A DNA stretch of 64,000 bases from NCBI GenBank assembly GCA_020632795.1, contig JACKEV010000017.1, positions 1 through 64,000 of the forward strand. The letters are read 5' to 3'. A program made the position numbers and the translations under genes. The first letter of the stretch is position 1. Every line of letters starts with the position of its first letter. Positions 57,677 through 64,000 of this stretch are shown piece by piece. This DNA comes from Alphaproteobacteria bacterium. GTDB taxonomy: Bacteria; Myxococcota_A; UBA796; CAJQPC01. The notes under the pieces were generated by a model, which did no database searches, was not told the origin of the DNA, and saw nothing but the letters and a program-made list of their open reading frames with translations.

Positions 57677-60463
57677 ATGCAGCAGAGCCGCACCTGGACC
57701 ATCCTGATCATCGTCGCGCTGGCGCTGACCATCGGCCACGAGCCCATCACCGACGTGCTGGTGGACTGGCTGTGGTTCGACGCCCTGGGCTTCAAGGAGC
57801 TGTTCACAGTCACCCTGGGCACCAAGGTGGGCCTGTGGGTGGGGGCCTTCCTCGTCTCGGCGGTGTTCATCGGCCTCAACGTGCGCGCGGCGGCGGGCAG
57901 CTCCCCGATCAACTACCTGCGGGTCAGCGCGCTGATGGGCGACCAGTCCATCCCGCCCGGCCAGCTCCGCTCGGTGGTGCGTTGGCTGGCCCTGGCCTGG
58001 ATCGTGCTGCCTTCGCTCCTGATGGCCGGCTCGGCGGCCAGCATGTGGCTCGACCTGCTCACCTTCCTGGAGTCCACGCCGTTCGGCAAGGTCGACCCGG
58101 TCTTTGAGCGGGACATCGGCTTCTACGTCTTCCAGCTCCCCCTGCTGCGCTACACCCAGGACGCGGTCAGCGGCCTGCTCGTGCTCACCCTGTTCCCCCT
58201 CGCGGCGTTCTACGTGCTGCGGGACCTCTCCGGCGGCCAGAGCCGCATCCAGCTCCCCCCCTTCGCCCGCGCCCACCTGCTGGGGCTCTCGGCGATGCTG
58301 TTCCTGTCGGCGGCCTGGGGCTGGTGGCTGGACCGCTACGAGCTGCTGTTCGACCGCCACGGCGTCGTGTGGGGCATGGGCTACGCCGACCTCAACGCCG
58401 CGCTGCCCGCCGCCTCGGTCATGGCGGTGCTGTCGGTGGGCGTGGCCCTGGCCATGCTCGGCGCGGTGCGCCAGGACGGCTGGAGCCGCGCCACCACCGG
58501 CGTGGGCGCCTACCTCATCGCCCAGCTTCTGCTGGTCGGCGCCTGGCCCCGGGTGGTGGAGGAGTACTTCGTCAAGCCCTCCGAGCTGAGCGTCGAGCGG
58601 GAGTACCTGGAGCGCAACATCGCGGGCACCCGGGCGGCCTACGCCCTGGACCGCATCGAGGTCCGCCCCTTCGAGGCGGCCACCGGCCTCACCATGGCCG
58701 ACGTCGAGGCCAACCCCCTCACCCTGGAGAACGTGCGGGTGTGGGACGACCGGCCGCTCCTGGAGACCTACCAGCAGATCCAGGAGATCCGGCTCTACTA
58801 CGAGTTCGCCGACGTCGACATCGACCGCTACACCATCGACGGCCGCCTGCGCCAGGTCATGCTCAGCGGCCGCGAGCTGTCCTACGCCAGCGTGCCCACC
58901 CAGGCGCGCTCCTGGGTCAACGAGCACTTCCAGTACACCCACGGCTACGGCCTCACCCTGAGCCCGGTCAACGTGGTCACCCCCGAGGGCCTGCCGGACC
59001 TCTGGGTGCAGGATCTGCCCCCCACCTCCAAGGTGGACCTGCCCATCACCCGCCCGGAGATCTACTACGGCGAGCTGAGCCACACCTGGGTGCTGGTCGA
59101 CACCGGCGCCAAGGAGCTGGACTACCCCCTGGGCGACGAGAACGTCTACACCACCTACGCCGGCGCGGGCGGCGTGGGCATCGGCTCCTTCGCGCGGAAG
59201 CTCCTCTTCTCCCTGCACTTCGACAGCTTCGACATCCTGCTGTCCCAGTACCTGGAGCCCCAGTCCAAGGTGCTGATGCGCCGCCAGATCCGCGAGCGGG
59301 TCCGCACGCTGGTGCCCTTCCTGCGCTATGACCAGGACCCCTACATGGTCGTGGCCGACGGCGGCCTGTTCTGGATCATCGACGCCTACACCACCACCGA
59401 CCGCTACCCCTACTCCGAGCCCACCGCGATCGACCGGCTCAGCCGGTTCAACTACATGCGCAACTCGGTCAAGGTGGTGGTGGACGCCTACAACGGCACG
59501 GTGCGCTACTACGTGGCCGACACCGAGGACCCGCTCATCCGGGCCTACCAGGGCATCTTCCCCGACACGTTCACCCCGATGGACCAGCTCCCCGAGGGGC
59601 TGCGGTCCCACGTGCGCTACCCGGTGGACTTCTTCGACCACCAGGCCCGCATCTATCAGGCCTACCACATGACGGATCCCACGGTCTTCTACAACAAGGA
59701 GGACATGTGGGAGTTCCCCAAGGAGCTGTACGGCGACAAGGAGCAGGCCATGCAGGCCTACTACCTGATCATGAAGCTCCCCGACGCCGAGTCCGCCGAG
59801 TTCATCCTGCTCCTCCCCTTCGTCCCCACCAACAAGGACAACATGATCTCCTGGCTGGCCGCGCGCTGCGACCCGGAGGTCTACGGGCGGCTGGTGCTCT
59901 ACCAGTTCCCCAAGCAGAAGCTGGTGTACGGCCCCCGCCAGCTCGAGGCCCGCATCGACCAGGACCCCGACATCTCCCAGCAGATCACGCTGTGGAGCCA
60001 GTCCGGCAGCCGGGTGGTGCGCGGCAACCTGCTCGTCATCCCCATCCAGGACTCCCTGATGTACGTCGAGCCGCTCTACCTCAAGGCGGAGAGCGGCCAG
60101 CTCCCGGAGCTGAAGCGGGTCATCGTGTCCTACAACAACCGCATCGCGATGCGGGACACCCTGGACGACGCCCTGGCGGCGGTGTTCGACCCCGCGCCCC
60201 GCCCCGCCGTGGACGAAGGCGCCGAGCCCTCGGACGCCACGGCGGAGGGCGCGCCGTCCGCAGCGCCCAGGGTGTGGGGCTCCCTGGCCGCCCAGGCCAA
60301 CGACGCCTACCAGCGCGCCGTGGACCTGCAGAAGCAGGGAGACTGGGCCGGCTACGGCCAGGCCCTGGGCGAGCTGGGCGTGCTGCTGGAGCAGCTCGTC
60401 GGCGAGGCCGAGGGCGACGGGACCCCGGAGGAGGAGGCGGACACCGCGCCCCCCGCTCAGTGA
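57677..60463 (+). CDS. UPF0182 (COG1615) membrane protein
   Basis: A 928-residue integral membrane protein. The first about 290 residues contain seven hydrophobic helices, with the conserved VDWLWFDALGFKELFTVTLG segment between helices 1 and 2 and FERDIGFYVFQLPLLRYTQD near residue 150. The rest is a large extracytoplasmic domain including ERNIAGTRAAYALD, WDDRPLLETYQQIQEIRLYY, and TYAGAGGVGIGSFARKLLFS, all hallmark UPF0182 sequences. The last 90 residues end in an acidic Ala/Glu tail. Function is unknown. It has a nearby extended -10 (57646) and overlaps the convergent YHYH gene by 7 bases. Confidence 0.93.
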   Translation: MQQSRTWTILIIVALALTIGHEPITDVLVDWLWFDALGFKELFTVTLGTKVGLWVGAFLVSAVFIGLNVRAAAGSSPINYLRVSALMGDQSIPPGQLRSVVRWLALAWIVLPSLLMAGSAASMWLDLLTFLESTPFGKVDPVFERDIGFYVFQLPLLRYTQDAVSGLLVLTLFPLAAFYVLRDLSGGQSRIQLPPFARAHLLGLSAMLFLSAAWGWWLDRYELLFDRHGVVWGMGYADLNAALPAASVMAVLSVGVALAMLGAVRQDGWSRATTGVGAYLIAQLLLVGAWPRVVEEYFVKPSELSVEREYLERNIAGTRAAYALDRIEVRPFEAATGLTMADVEANPLTLENVRVWDDRPLLETYQQIQEIRLYYEFADVDIDRYTIDGRLRQVMLSGRELSYASVPTQARSWVNEHFQYTHGYGLTLSPVNVVTPEGLPDLWVQDLPPTSKVDLPITRPEIYYGELSHTWVLVDTGAKELDYPLGDENVYTTYAGAGGVGIGSFARKLLFSLHFDSFDILLSQYLEPQSKVLMRRQIRERVRTLVPFLRYDQDPYMVVADGGLFWIIDAYTTTDRYPYSEPTAIDRLSRFNYMRNSVKVVVDAYNGTVRYYVADTEDPLIRAYQGIFPDTFTPMDQLPEGLRSHVRYPVDFFDHQARIYQAYHMTDPTVFYNKEDMWEFPKELYGDKEQAMQAYYLIMKLPDAESAEFILLLPFVPTNKDNMISWLAARCDPEVYGRLVLYQFPKQKLVYGPRQLEARIDQDPDISQQITLWSQSGSRVVRGNLLVIPIQDSLMYVEPLYLKAESGQLPELKRVIVSYNNRIAMRDTLDDALAAVFDPAPRPAVDEGAEPSDATAEGAPSAAPRVWGSLAAQANDAYQRAVDLQKQGDWAGYGQALGELGVLLEQLVGEAEGDGTPEEEADTAPPAQ

Positions 60464-61185
60464 GCCCCCAACGGCTCCAGCGCGGGCTCGGCCACGAAGC
60501 ACCCCGGGCCGTAGGGGAAGCCGTCGGTCGCCACGTAGGCGTAGGTGCCGTCGTCCAGGGTCATGCCGTTGCAGCGGTCCAGATCGCCGCTGCCCTCGAC
60601 GAAGGACCAGGCGTACCAGGGGTTGCGCTCGGCGGGGGTGGTCTGCTGCCAGCTCGACGCGACCTTGTGCTTCGTGACACAGTCGTCGTCGCCGCAGACC
60701 CAGGGGGTGACGATGGGGTGGCCGTCGAGGGCGTAGCCGATGACCGCGCCCGGGGTGGTGTCCGCGCAGGCGCCGGGGGCGTGGACGTGGTAGTCGCCGG
60801 CCATCCCCGTGTGCCCGCCGCATGCGTCCAGCCGGCCCTCGGCCAGCGGGTCGCCGTAGCCCCAGGCCGGGCCGTCGTTGGGGGGTGAGATGGGCAGGCC
60901 CTCGACCGTGACGCCGATCTCGCCCACCAGGGGCAGCTCGCGGGGCGTGTCCAGCAGCGCGGGCGCCAGGGGGATGGACCAGGCGTGGTCCTGCGCGGTG
61001 AGGCCCATGCCGGAGACGTCGTCGTAGGCGTACTCGGGCAGGCCGTCGCTCTCGATGTCGAGGTGGTCGCCGTCGCAGGAGGCGTCGGCGCCGGTGAAGG
61101 CGTCGGCCTGGGGGCAGTCGGCCGAGCCGAGGGATCCGCAGGCGACGAGGGGGATGAGGAGGATCAGGGGAAGGGCGGGGCGCAT
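60457..61185 (-). CDS. YHYH-domain lipoprotein
   Basis: A 242-residue lipoprotein with signal MRPALPLILLIPLVAC. The mature domain carries the YHYH-family pattern: DGLPEYAYDD, PNDGPAWGYGDPLAEGRLDACGGH, the name-giving GDYHVHAPGAC, and a closing YGPGCF. The His residues of the DYHVH motif and the cysteines suggest metal binding. The family has no assigned activity. It is convergent with UPF0182 and divergent from the DUF4336 gene. Confidence 0.8.
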   Translation of the reverse strand: MRPALPLILLIPLVACGSLGSADCPQADAFTGADASCDGDHLDIESDGLPEYAYDDVSGMGLTAQDHAWSIPLAPALLDTPRELPLVGEIGVTVEGLPISPPNDGPAWGYGDPLAEGRLDACGGHTGMAGDYHVHAPGACADTTPGAVIGYALDGHPIVTPWVCGDDDCVTKHKVASSWQQTTPAERNPWYAWSFVEGSGDLDRCNGMTLDDGTYAYVATDGFPYGPGCFVAEPALEPLGAH

Positions 61186-61226
61186 GTCCGGTCTCCATCT
61201 GTACCGACACCCCAGGGACGGTGGAG

Positions 61227-61235
61227 TGCTACGGT
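61227..61235 (+). promoter_or_regulatory. Extended -10-like element before the DUF4336 gene
   Basis: TGC-TACGGT has three of six -10 matches plus the TGn extension and lies 27 bases before the GTG taken as the start of the DUF4336 gene. Confidence 0.3.
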
Positions 61236-61262
61236 TTCTTCAACCTCAAGCCGGAGACGCCG

Positions 61263-62024
61263 GTGACGACCGAACACGGCATGGTCCTGTATGAGCCGCT
61301 GCACACCCTCAAGCCCGTCGCCGAGGGCCTCTGGATCGTCGACGGGCCGGTGGTCCGCATGGCGTATGTCGGGGGCTCCATCCCGTTCCCCACCCGGATG
61401 ACCGTGGCCACGCTGCCCGACGGCGGCGTGTGGGTCCACTCGCCGGTCGAGCCGGACGAGGGCCTGCTCCAGGCGATCGACGCGCTGGGCCCGGTGCGGC
61501 ACCTCGTCAGCCCCAACTTCATCCACTACGCCTGGATCGGCCCCTGGAAGGAGCGCTACCCCGAGGCGGTGGCCTGGGCCTCCCCCGGGGTGCGGGAGCG
61601 GGCGGCGTCCCAGAAGGTCGCGGTGCGCTTCGATCGGGACCTGGGGGACGCCCCCGAGCCCGAATGGGCCGGGACCCTCGACCAGCTCATCTTCCGGGGC
61701 AGCCGGGTGCTGGAGGAGGTCGTGTTCCTGCACCGGTCCTCGCGCACCCTCATCCTGGCCGACCTCATCGAGAACTTCGAGCCCGACCACATCGAGAGCC
61801 CGCTCTGGCGGGTCGCGATGCGGGTCGGCGGGGTGACCGACCCCGACGGCAAGGCCCCCATCGACCTGCGGATGACCTTCCTGGGGCGCAAGGACATCGC
61901 GCGGGCCTGCTACCAGCGCATGCGCGCGTGGGACCCGGAGCGGATCATCCTGGCCCACGGGCGCTGGTACGACCGGGACGGCGGGGCGGAGCTGGACCGG
62001 GCGTTCCGCTGGCTGGACCCCTGA
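61263..62024 (+). CDS. DUF4336 protein (MBL-like fold)
   Basis: A 253-residue protein of the DUF4336 type, related to the metallo-beta-lactamase fold. Motifs seen are LYEPLHTLKPVAEGLWIVDGP, VRMAYVGGSIPFPTRMTVAT, HLVSPNFIHYAWIGPWKERY, TLILADLIENFEPDH and the closing HGRWYDRDGG. The usual HxHxDH is replaced (PNFIHYAW), so hydrolase activity is unproven. A GTG at 61263 has GGAG 6 bases upstream and is preferred to the longer in-frame GTG at 61221. It lies 45 bases ahead of the formaldehyde pathway genes and may share their transcript. Confidence 0.75.
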   Translation: MTTEHGMVLYEPLHTLKPVAEGLWIVDGPVVRMAYVGGSIPFPTRMTVATLPDGGVWVHSPVEPDEGLLQAIDALGPVRHLVSPNFIHYAWIGPWKERYPEAVAWASPGVRERAASQKVAVRFDRDLGDAPEPEWAGTLDQLIFRGSRVLEEVVFLHRSSRTLILADLIENFEPDHIESPLWRVAMRVGGVTDPDGKAPIDLRMTFLGRKDIARACYQRMRAWDPERIILAHGRWYDRDGGAELDRAFRWLDP

Positions 62025-62069
62025 GGCACAACTTGCGATGATGCCCTCCCCTCTGACACGGAGTGCCCC

Positions 62070-63178
<1,109 letters not shown>

Positions 63179-63179
<1 letters not shown>

Positions 63180-64000
63180 TGCCGCAGCTCACCCGGGAGG
63201 AGGCCCACCGCTGCTTCGGGGGCACCCAGGAGGTGTTCTCCTACGCCTCCGAGGCCACCGGGAGCCGGATGCGCTTCGCGGTGTACACGCCGCCCCAGCC
63301 GGGGCCCCGGCCGGCGCTGTGGTTCCTCTCCGGGCTGACCTGCACCGAGCAGAACGTCATCACCAAGGCCGGCGCGCAGCGGGCCTGCGCCGAGCACGGG
63401 GTGGTGCTCATCTGCCCCGACACCAGCCCCCGGGGCACCCAGACCCCCGGCGACACGGAGAGCTGGGACCTGGGCGAGGGCGCGAGCTACTACGTCGACG
63501 CCACCGCCGCGCCGTGGGCGAAGCACTACCGGATGGAGACCTGGATCACCGAGGAGCTGCGCGCGGTCGTCGCGGCCCACTTCCCCGTCGATCCCGATCG
63601 CCAGGGCATCACGGGGCACAGCATGGGCGGCCACGGCGCGCTGGTGCTGGCCCTGCGCGACCCGTCCCGCTACCGCTCGCTCTCGGCGCTCTCACCGATC
63701 TGCGCGCTGTCGCGGTGCCCCTGGGGCGAGAAGGCCCTGCCCGCGCTGCTGGGGGATGACCCCGCGGCGTGGGCGCGCTGGGACGCCGCCGCGCTGATCC
63801 GCGCCGGAGCGCGGGTGCCGGAGATCCTGGTGGACCAGGGCATGGCCGACCCGTTCCTGGAGGGGCAGCTCAAGCCGGAGCTGCTGGAGGCGGCCTGCGC
63901 TGCGGCCGGGCAGCCCCTGACCCTGCGGCGGCACGAGGGCTACGACCACGGCTACTACTTCGTGGCCTCGGTCATCGGCGCGCACGTGGCCTGGCACGCG
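63179..64000 (+). CDS. fghA: S-formylglutathione hydrolase (C-terminus cut by window edge)
   Basis: An open frame of 274 codons running off the window, lacking only a few residues compared with the usual about 280. It hydrolyses S-formylglutathione to formate and glutathione. ALWFLSGLTCTEQNVITKAG (oxyanion region), the nucleophile elbow GITGHSMGGHGALVLAL with Ser, an Asp in ILVDQGMADPFL and the His in YDHGYYFVAS form the complete triad. Its ATG overlaps the frmA stop, so both steps are co-translated. Confidence 0.95.

Noticed and set aside
57455..61210. Minus-strand open frame of about 1250 codons opposite the UPF0182 gene
   Set aside because: Same GC-shadow effect. The translation is Glu/Gly/His/Val-rich without structure; the plus-strand gene has conserved UPF0182 motifs.

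Overview
The window is very GC-rich, almost fully coding, and has strongly G/C-biased third codon positions. The gene content points to a Gram-negative bacterium of the Myxococcota / former Deltaproteobacteria type. It has Sec-dependent outer-membrane barrels, many short-signal lipoproteins, FG-GAP and MopE-like calcium-binding repeat proteins, a MYXO-CTERM-like segment, a eukaryotic-type Ser/Thr kinase and a PP2C phosphatase. This assignment is inferred from gene families; there is no rRNA in the window.

Region 1 (1-20.7 kb, mostly minus strand) is housekeeping. It holds the start of pyrG, rplM-rpsI behind a consensus-like promoter and a structured leader, and an oppositely oriented FYDLN-acid protein. 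A long minus-strand run follows: rpsB, tsf, (intrinsic terminator), pyrH, frr, uppS, cdsA, rseP, tsaB, a Usg-like ASD homologue, a large surface protein and truA. rseP seems to start on ATC, and dxr is missing from its usual place. After a lipoprotein comes a second minus-strand run: tsaD, rsmA, a PP2C phosphatase, an M23 peptidase and secA.

Region 2 (20.7-34.5 kb, mostly plus) is accessory. It contains a hydrolase-fold protein without its nucleophile, sppA, an acetyltransferase, two sugar-transfer proteins, a propeller lipoprotein, two tandem DUF5989-type membrane proteins facing an ECF sigma factor, an MBL-fold hydrolase, a MopE/FG-GAP lipoprotein, a small SxtJ-locus-like membrane protein and an outer-membrane barrel.

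Region 3 (34.5-45.8 kb) has dapA-dapB (lysine/peptidoglycan precursor synthesis), a DUF4013 protein and an oligopeptide-type ABC importer without a binding protein. Convergent to these is a minus-strand group: a radical-SAM-like protein lacking its cluster cysteines, a four-helix membrane protein, a barrel protein and two tandem arylsulfotransferase-like lipoproteins.

Region 4 (45.8-64 kb) holds a giant FG-GAP lipoprotein, a phosphodiester-glycosidase-like lipoprotein, prs coupled to a barrel gene, a kinase-ATPase fusion, a TPM/Tim44-like pair, an orphan methyltransferase with a MazG-like enzyme, an FGE-like lipoprotein, a UPF0182 protein, a YHYH lipoprotein, a DUF4336 protein and the glutathione-dependent formaldehyde pathway (frmA-fghA, the latter cut by the window edge).

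Stop/start overlaps (ATGA, TGATG, GTGA) are very common and suggest extensive translational coupling. No tRNA, rRNA, CRISPR array, insertion sequence, integrase or phage gene was recognised. The most unusual items are the ATC start of rseP, the fusion protein with an internal sorting signal plus signal peptide, three catalytically dead enzyme-fold proteins, the DUF5989 pair with a probable leaderless promoter, and a shared TGACA-N3-TGTCA-type dyad.
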